A stretch of 64,000 nt of DNA, taken from NCBI GenBank assembly GCA_034509495.1, contig CM067509.1:3060956-3124955 (forward strand), in the 5' to 3' direction. Position 1 is the stretch's first letter. Each line of letters opens with the position of its first letter. The DNA is from Acestrorhynchus altus. Taxonomy: Eukaryota; Chordata; Actinopteri; Characiformes; Acestrorhynchidae. The notes beneath the pieces were generated by a model. The model was not told the DNA's origin. It was given only the letters and a program-made list of their open reading frames with translations, and did no database searches. This document shows positions 25,797 to 36,429 of this stretch, piece by piece. Both the position numbers and the translations under genes were made by a program.

Positions 25797-26270
25797 TTTC
25801 CAACTGACTTCAATCCCAATTTAAATGGCTAAGGAGCTTCCAGTGCTTGTTTACTGCTTTGTCCACATGTACATGTTCAACCTGCACACAGATTCCAAGC
25901 TGATCAGTGAGATTGTTTGGAGCAAATAACATCACTGACCCAGATATTGGGTTGTAAAATGAAATGAGAAGGGAGGGGCTGGTTTTTTTTTTTCAGAATA
26001 AAGTATAAAGTATTTTAAATGCTTTTAAGCAAAAAAAGAAAAAAAAACCCCACACAAACTATTGTACATTTTTTAACCAAATTCAAACAAACATTTAAAT
26101 TCTGTTCACAATTTAATATTATGAAAATATATTCTTAATTTAAGACAAATTTAAGTAGCCTAGGATCTCTTAAATTTATATGGCATGTGTGATTGTCTAA
26201 TATAAATGGCTTATAAAGCTATGCATATAAATTTTGACTAATAAAGATATGCAGTAGAATTAACCTAGGG
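25797..26270 (+). repeat. Unclassified dispersed repeat, copy 1
   Basis: Shares with the copies at 36430-37035 and 43276-43505 a block that includes gagcttccagtgc, tgtttactgct and cacatgtacatg, then gacccagatattgggtt, and later a cctaggatctc and atgcagtagaa end zone seen in copy 2. All three lie in the same orientation. No coding capacity or terminal repeat was recognised. Confidence 0.6.
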
Positions 26271-26386
26271 TTGTAAAAGTTAATATGGTCAGAGGTAATC
26301 AGTAATCTTTAAATCTGTACCCATGCAAATTTTAAAGTAACCCTCCAGTCCTGTCATTGACATTTGTCATTGTTTTTGTCTTGCAG

Positions 26387-26413
26387 AGCCTGGATCGGGA
26401 TCAGGGGATGAAG
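26387..26413 (+). CDS. tmeff1: tmeff1 27-bp microexon: Gly/Ser acidic linker
   Basis: Tiny internal exon between ttgtcttgcag (acceptor) and aag|gtaagg (donor). It is entered in phase 1 and left in phase 1, so it adds exactly nine codons. Joined to the carried base g it reads E-P-G-S-G-S-G-D-E plus one base. The known linker after the first follistatin domain of TMEFF1 has the same GSGSGD core, which is the main reason for the call. A branch-like ttgac precedes the acceptor by about 26 nt. Because its length is a multiple of three, skipping would keep the frame and only shorten the linker between the two follistatin-like modules. It is far too short for ordinary ORF searches. Confidence 0.88.
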
Positions 26414-26479
26414 GTAAGGATGATGAGATGTGCGCACACGCGCATTCAACATTATCTATTGTCTGTTAAATATATGCTT

Positions 26480-26489
26480 TCACACACAC

Positions 26490-26562
<73 letters not shown>

Positions 26563-26570
26563 GACACACA
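26480..26570. repeat. (CA)n microsatellite
   Basis: About 40 ca units with a few substitutions, only about 65 bp after the tmeff1 microexon donor. The Thr/His-rich frames at 26357-26855 are artefacts of this tract. Confidence 0.96.
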
Positions 26571-26705
26571 CTCTCACTTGCACACATGGGGCCTTTTTGT
26601 CCTTCATTTCCTGTCCCTCATACACACATGCACGTCTCCATCTATTGTTCATTAAGTATATGCTTTCACACAACCTTTCTTTCTCCCTTTTTTTTACACT
26701 ATTCA

Positions 26706-26738
<33 letters not shown>
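26706..26738. repeat. (CA)n microsatellite
   Basis: About 15 uninterrupted ca units following ttcactc. Confidence 0.93.
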
Positions 26739-26740
<2 letters not shown>

Positions 26741-26814
26741 ATACTTAACAGCCCAAAGTATGTGCACAGCCCTTCTAATTAGGAGATTAGTTTATCTCTG
26801 CCTGTATCTCTGCC

Positions 26815-27210
26815 TGTACAATACAATCAAATGTACCACCATGCAGTCTCCATAGACAAACAGACAGTGGTATAAGAATGGGTTGTCCTGAATAGCTCTT
26901 TGGTTAGGAATGTCATGCTAGAGCTGCCCTAGTCAAATGTAAGTAGGGATGTAGAGGATGTAAACTACCTGATTTACTAGTTGATACAATGAAGAGCACA
27001 GCCATGCAGCCTCCACAGATAACTAATGAATGAGATTGAACCAAAGAATGGGTTGCTCTAATAGCCGTTTAGTGTAGGAATGTTATAGGATGCCAAGTAT
27101 TTTTTAACATATCTGCCCCAGTCATCTGCAAGAGCTGCCCCAGTCATTTGTAAGCACTGCTGTAGTGAAGGGTAACTCCCTGTTTTATATGTTGCCAAAT
27201 GTAAAAAAAA
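26815..27210. repeat. Two-unit local tandem duplication, about 175-bp period
   Basis: Unit 1 has ccaccatgcagtctccatag, agaatgggttg, then taggaatgtcatg and gagctgcccta. Unit 2 repeats the order with gccatgcagcctccacagat, agaatgggttgctc, taggaatgttata and gagctgcccc. Both units end with a gtaagca/gtaagta stretch. Confidence 0.6.
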
Positions 27211-27403
27211 ATCCCTCCTGTGAGAACCTAATATAATCTGTATATTAGAAACTCCACTGAAATCCGTGTGAATTTACATAATTGTTTATTGGATCCAACC
27301 TTTAGCCTGCAAACGTATATCTGTCAGAAAGAAAGCTCACTGACATGTACTGAAGTGTTTTAAGATAACAGTCATGTTGTCTAAACATCAGTTAATCTAA
27401 CAT

Positions 27404-27472
27404 ATTAATATAATATAATATAATATAATATAATATAATATAATATAATATAATATAATATAATATAATAAT
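27404..27472. repeat. (TAATA)n pentanucleotide microsatellite
   Basis: About 13 near-perfect copies of the pentamer. Confidence 0.95.
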
Positions 27473-28101
27473 ACTGTTCTTAACATCTATTGGATTTGTT
27501 AACTGCCATTTCTTCTTATAATATCTCTTTCTTTGTGGGCTTCAATTAATTATTCAGAGTGCTAGGCAGCAGCTTAGAGGAGCCCATGGCTGCCGTTTGC
27601 TGTGACAGCGTTTGGGGAGTCAGAATATTTATAAAGCTTTCAAATTTGCGTCATCTTGCCATCACCTTCAAATAGATTGATCTTGTTTGAAAGGTTCGAT
27701 TCATCTTCTCACTTAAATATTCACAGTAACACATATTTTGCACACAACTGTATATGGTTTATTAACCCTTACAAGTCTTGGGCGACTTCTTGTTTCGTGT
27801 TTATGCATAAATTCGATTCAAACAGAGTTTTGTTTTTAAGACAGGAAATGACAGCGAATTACAGCCCCATTTCCTTTTGGGTACTTAGATTTTTGGATCT
27901 TGTTTATATGACTCTGTGTCTCATTATACTTGGTCTGTTGCCATCAAACATACACTAGAATAGTGTTTAAAGCCAAGATTTTCAACACAAGTTTACAGCA
28001 ATGTTGACTTTTGTCTTTTTATGCTGTGACGCCTGAAACCAGCCATGGTTTGCTCATGCCAGTGTTATCGGCGACTACTAAGGGTTAAATGCAGTCTCTC
28101 A

Positions 28102-28330
28102 CAGACACACACACACACACACACACACAGACTCTCCCTCCCTCCCTCTTTTTAACTTTCTTTCTCACACAGATGCACACGCATAATCACGGTCCGTCCC
28201 CAGTCATCTCTCCTCATGTGGAAACCCTCCTACCGCAAATGAAATTCAATTACTCTCATGCTCATCCATTGTTCAGAGAAAGGGATTATCACAGAGACAC
28301 ACGCACACACACACACACAGACACACATAT
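28102..28330. repeat. Short (CA)n runs in Ser/Thr-coding-like sequence
   Basis: Two ca tracts (about 28102-28130 and 28298-28326) surround sequence with no recognised gene. Confidence 0.8.
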
Positions 28331-28967
28331 TGTGTGTGTGACAATGTGAGTGACAGCAAATCCTACATCGCTCCACATGGATATGAGGCTCATCTGAAAT
28401 GTGTCTCTCTCTCTAAGTCCACCAGGAAGCTTCAGCAGGAAGGCAATATTAACATTCCTCTTTTTTTTTTTTTTCTCGACATAAATAATGTTTCACTCGC
28501 TTTCATTCTCATTTTCTGTCGTTATCCATCACAAGCGAGGGTCTTGTCTCCTGCCTTATTTTTGAGATTGCTAAGCTCTTTGATGTGAAGAAAAGAGGAA
28601 GTTTGGTTGAGATGATTTACTGAAGACAGTAAACAAACACAAGTGACCTTGTGAAACTGCTGGCATTGATCAGATTAATAGAACTGGACTAAACCTAACA
28701 ATTAAAGTCATCATTATTGAAAACTGGATATCAGTGAGCAGCCCGTTATGACTGTTTGAAAAGCCTCCAGCCTTAAGTTTCCACAAGAATGCTGGTTGGT
28801 TTGGTTTCTGTAGTAAACATGGTCAAGAGCAGAGTGGGCAACAGGGGCTGCAATGCAGAACTATTTGTTGATTAACCTGCTCTAATAGACCTACTAAACC
28901 TAGCCATTAACAGGTGTGCTTAGAACGCATTCTGTGGTTTATTTGGTGCTTTCAAATAGCTTGCATA

Positions 28968-29840
28968 GACCTAGAGCAACTCACTAAAGGCCTAGAGTGA
29001 CTCACAGAAGGCCTAGAGTGACTCACAGAAGGACTAGAGCAACTCACTAAAGGCCTAGAGTGACTCACAGAGGGTCTAAAGCAACTCACAGATAGACTAG
29101 AGCAACTCACTAAAGGCCTAGAGTGACTCACAGATAGACTAGAGCAACTCACTAAAGGCCTAGTGTGACTCACAGAAGGACTAGAGCAACTCACTAAAGG
29201 CCTAGAGTGACTCACAGATAGACTAGAGCAACTCACCAAAGGCCTAGAGTGACTCACAGATAGACTAGAGCAACTCACTAAAGGCCTAGAGTGACTCACA
29301 GAAGGACTAGAGCAACTCATTAAAGGCCTAGAGTGACTCACAGAAGGACTAAAGCAACTACTAAAGGCCTAGAGTGACTCAAAGAAGGACTAGAGAACTC
29401 ACTAAAGGCCTAGAGTGACTCACAGAAGGACTAGAGCAACTCATTAAAGGCCTAGAGTGACTCACAGAAGGACTAAAGCAACTCATTAAAGGCCTAGAGT
29501 GACTCACAGAAGGACTAAAGCAACTACTAAAGGCCTAGAGTGACTCATAGAGGCCCTAGAGCAATTCATTAAAGGCCTAGAGTGACTCACAGAAGGACTA
29601 AAGCAACTACTAAAGGCCTAGAGTGACTCACAGAAGGACTAGAGCAACTCACTAAAGGCCCAGAGTGACTCACAGAAGGACTAAAGCAACTCACTAAAGG
29701 CCTAGAGTGACTCACAGAAGGACTAGAGCAACTCACTAAAGGCCTAGAGTGACTCACAGAAGGACTAGAGCAACTCACTAAAGGCCCAGAGCGACTCACA
29801 GAAGGACTAGAGCAAGTCATTGAAGGTCTAGAGTGAGTTG
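28968..29840. repeat. Minisatellite, about 42-bp unit, roughly 21 copies
   Basis: Units alternate gactagagcaactcactaaa and ggcctagagtgactcacaga with small changes (aaag, ccag, gatag) and a few one- to two-base indels. The minus frame reads SVSHSRPLV and SCSS blocks of 14 residues (42 bp), giving frames at 29341-28952 and 29820-29587. The single-base indels between units break the frame, which argues against a protein. Confidence 0.95.
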
Positions 29841-30846
29841 CTCAGGCCTTCAGTCTTCACTCCAACTCCAAAGGCCTGTCCATTGGGAAGGGCTTTCTTG
29901 GTTGTATCCCCCTAGATACCATGGTGAATAAATCTGATTGGACCATTTTTTGGTTTGGTTTGATTTGTTTTCTAATACATAAAGATATGCTTTGAGCATT
30001 TCTGTAACACTTGCAGAGTTTAATTGTAAGGTGCACGATGAGCCCATTAACTAAACATGAACTTAAAACGAAAGACATTTTTTAAATTAAGTTATCAGCT
30101 CTTTAACTTCCCCTCTGATGAGCATGAGCATGAGCATGGGTGTAATAAAGAAAGAGCATTGACTCCTTCAATTAGCCTAAGAGTAGAGAGCAAGAAAGCT
30201 TGCACCAGTGCCTAAAACATTTGCATAGTAACGTATCTTCTGACATCTCTGTGTTTAAGTTTCATGTTAAATTGCACATCATTAGAAAGTATACATACAG
30301 CACACATCATTTTCTATTAAATATTTGTAAGCAATATTTTGTCACCATCAGTTGTGTCCACACTTGATGTACTTGATGGCTGAGGTTATGTTGAAGGTTG
30401 TTAAGACTTTTAAATGTAGCACAGTTTGTTTGTTTTTTTATTATATAAAATATTAAAGATGCTTAAATGCAACATTGCATACAGTCCTCATTAAATCCAT
30501 TGTTGCCCCAAATATGATGAGGATGCAATGCCCCTCTGTAGTGGGGCATTAGCGAGTGCATCAGTCGATGGATGATAAGGCAGGCTTTCAGTTGAAAAAT
30601 TGGCATTGTCTTCTTGCTGGAGGACAAGATGAGCCATGAGATGAAGGGAGGGTGATGAAGCTGGGAAACGGACAAAACAGACAGACAAAACGGACAGGAG
30701 GAGCGATAAACCTGGAGGACGTGAGCGTTAATAAAACAAGTTGAGAGTAAGAGAAAGAAGCAGTAAAGGAGGGAAGAGAGAGGATAGACGTGATAAAGAA
30801 AGAGCGAACAAGATAGAAAGAAATGAAAAGTATAGTAGAAAGAGAT

Positions 30847-30848
<2 letters not shown>

Positions 30849-30901
<53 letters not shown>
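30849..30901. repeat. (GA)n microsatellite in a purine-rich strand
   Basis: About 26 ga units inside a 30730-31070 stretch that is strongly purine-rich on the + strand and ends in a run of g at 31018-31029. Ser/Leu and Arg/Glu frames here are composition artefacts. Confidence 0.93.
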
Positions 30902-30903
<2 letters not shown>

Positions 30904-31389
30904 AAAGAGAAAAACAGGACGTAATGAGAAGACAAAGAGCAAGAGAGAATGGCAGAATGAGAGATGGAGAAAGAATGAGGGAGAGATGAAAGGACAGAGA
31001 GGAACGGTGGTAGATTGGGGGGGGGGGGGTATGTGCTACAGAGGAGGGAGGGAAGATAGAGATATGGTGCAGCATTGAGCATTGTGGTGTGATAAAAATC
31101 AAATGTATTTTAATGGTGGGAGATAAATCATAAGGGACGCTTCACAGCCACAGAGGCCTTTAGAGCTCTTAAGGGGGAGCACACCAGAGAACCAGAGGCA
31201 TCATGAACTCATCACACACTCATACTGGGACTGTCACTGTCAGTTATATTAATAATCTTGTAATATGCTGATTTTTGACTGCCAGTTTAAAAAGGCAGAA
31301 CAAAAAAAAAATGAGTGAGTTGCAAAATAAGCAGACTCTTTTTGTATCAACAAGCTTTTTTGAGAGAATGTTAGAGGTTTCCTGGATGA

Positions 31390-32110
31390 CTAACTCAAGG
31401 TTTAAGCATGGTCCACACATTTCCGATGGGGTTGAGGTTCGGTAGAAATTGAATCTTATCCTGGTGTTGATTCCACATCATTGTCCTCTTTGTTCAATAT
31501 ACCAGTTCCACAGAACAGCATAACAGCCTCATAGCAGGAGGCTCCCACCACCATGCTTAACAGTTGGTACAGTTTTCTTGGCACTGGCCACTGTGGACAA
31601 ACATCTCAATCTTCTGTCTTATCTGACCATAAAACTTCATCCAGAAGGCTTTTCTGTCCATGCGGTTGAGCTGCAATCTTTACTTAAAGGTGTTGATTTT
31701 GGAGCAGGGGATTCTTTCTTGGCCTGTCAGTCCATGTCAGTGTAATTAGGATTGACTGTAGACAGTGACACTGGTGATTCTCTCCTCTCTGAGGAGGACA
31801 GTTTTGGCTTTGGTTTTATATATAGTTGTGTGAATTGATGACCTGGAAATGGCTCCGACAGACATTCCTGACTGTTCTATGGTCGTCCTTCTAGGACCAC
31901 CTAGAACTTTACTGAAGTTCTTGGACAAAATTTCAAAGACTACATTATATAGATTAGAGTCATATTTCCATAATATTCATGTCCATGAGTGTATGTCAAT
32001 CTCAACTCTATATTTTTTATGCAAGAGTAGTTTCACAGCTCTTGGAGATAAGTTCAGTTTTTGATGATGTTCAGAAAGGTTCAGGAAGTTATTAATTTTC
32101 ATTTTCTTCA
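31390..32110 (-). mobile_element. Tc1/mariner-type transposon remnant, minus orientation
   Basis: Plus-strand text is the complement of a Tc1-type gene: tttccgatggggttgaggtt, caccaccatgcttaacagtt, cttatctgaccataaaactt, ccagaaggcttttctgtcca. These correspond to transposase regions with the usual PTVKHGGG-type box. Frames are broken throughout. A 60-residue minus frame at 31928-31746 still reads transposase-like text but lacks a catalytic set. Confidence 0.62.
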
Positions 32111-32710
32111 AGTTTAATATTTTATGATGCATAGATCTGTGCATCCAGATAGATTTTTAAATGTTTATTATTATGCAACCTCGATTCTGAGACAGTTTGA
32201 CAAGTCTGACCAGAAAACACTGACCCTAGAAAGCTGAGTGTTGGCATACAGTAGGTACCACCAGTTCCATAAAGCTTAAATGTCTCTGTTTATTGTCCTG
32301 TGCCACAAATATCTTCCAGCTTTTTTTTTTTAAAGAAAGTTCATGCTTTTTGGAAGAGCGAAAGGAGAACTAAGAGTTCTTTCACAGAATAAACTTTAGG
32401 AGAGCTTCTACACACAGCTTGGAGGCGACTGAATATGAAGTGTTCATGAACAGATCTTTGAGGCACACCTTCACAGATAAGGAGGAAACACCAGCCAGCA
32501 CCAGAACGAGAGCAAAGTTAGAGCAGAGGGTGGAAAATATTCACACGTTTTGATTTTTGCTATCACATCGTTTGGTGTGAAAGGCTTCATATATGTGTTT
32601 TAAATACATTCAACATCAAAAAACAGTTGCACAAATAGCACCTAGAAGGAAGTGTGGGATTGCAGTGCTATTGTGGCAGAAGATAAAGGTTACCAGGAGA
32701 AACAGATCAT

Positions 32711-33100
32711 TTAAAACGTAGATTGATATGATATATATTGAAGGACACATACAGAAGTAGTGTCTTCGAGTATGATGTTGGGTGTAAAGCAACATGCCAG
32801 ATGTCCCCGCATGGAGTCGTAAAGGTTTCTAATGCTGTGATAATCCATCTCATGCAGCTTGGGGTGGAGTGTTGATAGTGGTTGGAGGACCTCCTTAACG
32901 TAACATTGGGCTGTCAAAGACTTTGGCCTGTAATGAAGACCAAAGGTGATTTGGCATCGTGTGAAACTACACCCACACGAAGACACCAAGCTTTCTGGAT
33001 TTGTGATTCGCAACATCAGAACATTGATCTTGGCACTGACCACAGTGCCTCCACACATAGATCTGCTGGTTGTTGGTGAGCGAATTTCAACACAGGCCAT
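32711..33100 (-). pseudogene. Tc1-like transposase remnant with internal deletion
   Basis: A 129-residue minus frame joins a segment KSLTAQCYVKEVLQPLSTLH (family pattern LTAQRYVDEVLRP, just before the catalytic region) to YHSIRNLYDSMRGHLACC (family pattern IRNLYxSMPRRVxxC near the C-terminus). The part between them, which holds the second and third catalytic acidic residues, is missing. The open frame is therefore a deletion relic, not a host gene. Tentative, based on remembered patterns. Confidence 0.5.
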
Positions 33101-33369
33101 TGCATCTAGCAGTTAAGTGAGTAACGGCAGGGTCTTGTGACTGAGGGGCCGACAAAGCTACCATACAGCCATGTTAAAGAACGAATAAACCACAGGACAT
33201 ATTTTAAACCTCGAGCCAAAGACCTTTTAACTGTGGTCTTTTGCAAACATCTATCCTTGATCAAGTAACCAGCATTAGTGTGGATGAACGAGACGACCAA
33301 AGTAATGAGGTGCTTCATTACACTGAGCGCACCCTCTCGTTCTCTCTGTCTTTCTCTCTCATTAAAGCA

Positions 33370-33720
33370 CTGTTTGGTGGGTTTTAATTACAGTCAGGAG
33401 CTTTAAGGACGCATACCTGAAGAACCTCGAGAGGTACAATAACCTCATTATCTCAGTTTAGAAAGCAGCCGTTTGGATTTCTGCCTTCTTCCCGCTCCTC
33501 ATTACTTCTCCTTTCCCCTTCTTTCTCAGCACTCCCCCTCCATACACATGTTCGATAAGTAATCGAGGAGCAAGTATTATTTGTTGCATTACTGTAAACA
33601 GTGATGCAGCCTAATTGCAGTGATTAATCGTGGTACCTTTGCAGGCCTTAGCAATGGCCTGCTATAGATTTGCAGGCACTTCATTAATCCTAATTACCGT
33701 AGCAAGGAATTCGTTTACTG
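33370..33720. other. Unique stretch with homeodomain-like motifs
   Basis: Repeat-poor sequence with several taatta/attaat cores close together: tttaattac, gcctaattgcagtgattaat and cttcattaatcctaattacc. This composition is often seen in conserved intronic enhancers, but conservation cannot be judged from one sequence. Confidence 0.25.
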
Positions 33721-33937
33721 TACGGCCAGGGATCCATACTGAGGAACAATTATGTATTTAATGTTATTACATTTTCTATAATCAATATGGAGCAGAGAAG
33801 CCCAGCACAGAAGGAGACACTTGTGAAAATCTTTTATTTAGTTTCTTTAAATGCATGTATTTATTTGGATTGTGAACTATTGATCCTTATTAGACATACA
33901 GTATATCCTGTTTTTTTAAATTTTATTAATCTACATA

Positions 33938-34113
33938 CCGTATTTCCTGGACTATAAGCAGCTATTTTTTTTCCATGCTTTAAACCATGCAGCTTATAAT
34001 GAGGTGCAGCTTTTTCTTCTTATATATGTTATATATAAAACTATATATAATATATATAAAACTTTGGGGGTGCGTCTTATATTCCGGTGCGGCTTATAGT
34101 CCGGAAAATACGG
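33938..34113. mobile_element. 176-bp MITE with 22-bp inverted ends and TA flanks
   Basis: Left end ccgtatttcctggactataa and right end, read on the other strand, ccgtattttccggactataa; 20 of 22 bases pair. Both ends are flanked by TA (33936-33937 and 34114-34115), as in Tc1/mariner insertion. The interior is AT-rich with tatata runs and no ORF. The ccgtattttccggactataag end is a familiar vertebrate repeat end. Confidence 0.85.
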
Positions 34114-35010
34114 TAATTATTAAGTTCAATTTTCCTGGGACCTGGATGCTCTTTATGTTTGATTCCAAACAGGAGCAGTAAAGATATGTTGGTAACATCA
34201 GATAAAATATGCATTTCTAATTCTGTCTTAAAGCTCCCTGTATGTCACATCATATCTGATGTAGGCTGTACTTTTAGAAACTTCTGCATCTCTGGTTCAC
34301 TCATTTTCGTCATCAGGTTCCTGTTGCTGCTTGTGGCTGCAAACAAGTTGTTGGAGAAATGATAAGAGTCCACATATGGAAACTCAGCTCCAAAAATACA
34401 AGGCTAGTATTGTCTACATACAGTGTATCCATACAAGGAAACAGATAAATAGAGCTTTGTGTAAAAATTAACTTACGACACATAAGAAAACAGAAACATT
34501 TTGGACGTCAGGAGGGAAAATATAAAACACAAGAAAATATGACCCCCATAACAGTTTATGACAAGCTGTAGGGGGCCATCAGGTTGACCCTTTATTTGTT
34601 TTGGGCCGGTCAGCTGCACTTGACTGCACTTGGTCTTTCGCATCAAACTGGCCGTTACGTCTGGCCTCGGACCTTTTACAGAAACCACTCCAGCACTGCT
34701 GTTACTGGGGAAAATTAATGACCTCACCTTCCCGAAGCGACGACAGCCAGCCTTGCCAGCCTCTCCGGGGGCTCAACCCTTCCCTCCGTCGCTGCGGTAT
34801 CACCATGGTAACAAGGTTAGGAGGGGTTGTAGAAAGCACGTAATCTAATCTCTCCTGTTTCAGCCACCCGTCTAGAACGGTCAAGCAGGAGCATGGATTC
34901 AGGAGCATGAGAGCATCAGGTCAGACATCGAACACAACAACATGCAAGTAGTAGCTGTAGTCATAGCAGTCTGCACATTTTTCTGACCCATACTTTCATG
35001 TTCAGGCTTT

Positions 35011-35011
<1 letters not shown>

Positions 35012-35077
<66 letters not shown>
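35012..35077. repeat. (GT)n microsatellite
   Basis: About 33 gt units directly before a hAT-like repeat end. Confidence 0.96.
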
Positions 35078-35078
<1 letters not shown>

Positions 35079-35086
35079 ATTTATAG

Positions 35087-35744
35087 TAGGGCTGGGCGAT
35101 GTGGACAAAAAAATCATATCCCAATATATTTTAGCGGAAAGGCGACACGATATATGATGTGACGATATAATGTGAAAATTTTAGGATCCCCCATGAAATC
35201 CTTTATTGCTTTAACTATATTTTAACATATTGAAAATTGATCTTCATTTTTCTTTCATTTTCTTTATACACATTAAATAATCATATGCCCCTCCATGGTC
35301 AGTGTGAGAGAACGTGAGTGAATGGGAGCAGAGTAGAGGAGGAGCTGAAAGCAGGGGGCAGAGCAGAGTGAAATCAATAAAAGCAGGTAGCATATTTCCC
35401 CAGGTAGGGTATTTTTTGACACTTGGCAAACAGTTGACATAAGCAGAGGAAAAAATGTTACCTTGTAAAATAGATCATCTAAACTGAGTCTCAATTTTTT
35501 CAGTGTGTGATTATTGTCCATTTATGGTGCAACAGTAATAACACAGGAGAGTATGTGGATCTGGCTGAACTTAGCTGATGAATGAACCATTGAAATGTGT
35601 GGATCAGATTAGGCCATCAGTAGATGATAATAATGTAATTTATTTGAGGGATGGGACCAAAGCATATTTAGGTCAAGTGTTATTCCTCACAATGAAAATC
35701 AATATCATCAAGCACCAGCACAAACAATACATCATCCAGTACTA
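35087..35744. mobile_element. Candidate hAT-like non-autonomous element
   Basis: Left end tagggctgggcgatgtggac is the familiar fish hAT-type terminus. A possible right end, acatcatccagtacta at 35729-35744, is the inverted match (about 12 of 16). The left tract cgacacgatatatgatgtga also fits this repeat type. No 8-bp target duplication is seen at these limits, so the right boundary is uncertain. Confidence 0.5.
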
Positions 35745-35885
35745 CACTGACCTTCTGCTCATTTATATTTATTTAATACAGAAAAGAACATGATTTTTGT
35801 GTCACAGCCCAGAAACTCAAAAGTGTCCTTATATGTGTCCGTTTGCATGATTGTTAAGCAAAGCATCCATTAGAGGTCTTGATAA

Positions 35886-36392
35886 TGTGGTGGAATCAGT
35901 GGTGGAATCAGTGGGGGAATCAGTGATGGAAACAGTGGTGGAATCAGTGGTGGAAACAGTGGTGGAAACAGTGGTGGAATCAGTGGTGGAAACAGTGATG
36001 GAAACAGTGGTGGAAACTGGTGGAATCAGTGGTGGAATCAGTGGTGGAATCAGTGGTGGAAACTGGTGGAATCAGTGGTGGAATCGGTGGTGGAAACAGT
36101 GGTGGAAACTGGTGGAATCAGTGGTGGAAACAGTGGTGGAAACTGGTGGAATCAGTGATGGAAACAGTGGTGGAATCAGTGGTGGAAACTGGTGGAATCA
36201 GTGGTGGAATCAGTGGTGGAAACAGTGGTGGAAACAGTGATGGAAACTGGTGGAATCAGTGGTGGAAACAGTGGTGGAAACAGTGGTGGAAACTGGTGGA
36301 ATCGGTGGTGGAAACAGTGGTGGAAACTGGTGGAATCAGTGGTGGAAACAGTGGTGGAAACTGGTGGAATCAGTGGTGGAAACAGTGGTGGT
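35886..36392. repeat. Minisatellite built from 12-bp units
   Basis: Units ggtggaatcagt and ggtggaaacagt (12 bp), with a recurrent shortened unit ggtggaaact, run for about 500 bp. All + frames are open across parts of it (VVESVVETV, GGISGGNSGG, WWNQWWKQW) because the unit lacks stops. The short units shift the frame, so one long protein is not maintained. It sits immediately before copy 2 of the unclassified repeat. Confidence 0.95.
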
Positions 36393-36429
36393 CTGCCACC
36401 TGAGAGCCACATCATTGCATGATGAACAT

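Larger units (their letters stand above)
2929..26386 (+). other. tmeff1: tmeff1 intron of 23,458 bp
   Basis: Bounded by gtaagt and ttgcag. It contains the SINE, LINE, Tc1-like and microsatellite copies listed separately. Stretches over 300 bases in which I recognise nothing are: 5040-8350 (AT-rich unique sequence with small T- and A-runs), 10880-12885, 13810-14700, 20570-23760 apart from simple sequence, and 24460-25790. Open frames in these parts, such as 12412-12813 and 11432-11821 on the minus strand, lack known motifs and look like chance ORFs. Confidence 0.85.

Noticed and set aside
26357..26855. Two 141-residue His/Thr-rich ORFs
   Set aside because: Produced by the CA repeats; only the 27-bp exon inside is supported.
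28952..29341. 129-residue minus ORF of Ser-rich repeats
   Set aside because: It is the 42-bp minisatellite read on the minus strand; indels stop the frame.
30463..31102. Ser/Leu-rich minus ORFs up to 164 residues
   Set aside because: They follow the GA-rich + strand; they are not signal peptides or membrane proteins.
35851..36422. Trp/Glu/Gly-rich repeat ORFs in several frames
   Set aside because: Stop-free 12-bp minisatellite; all frames open in parts.
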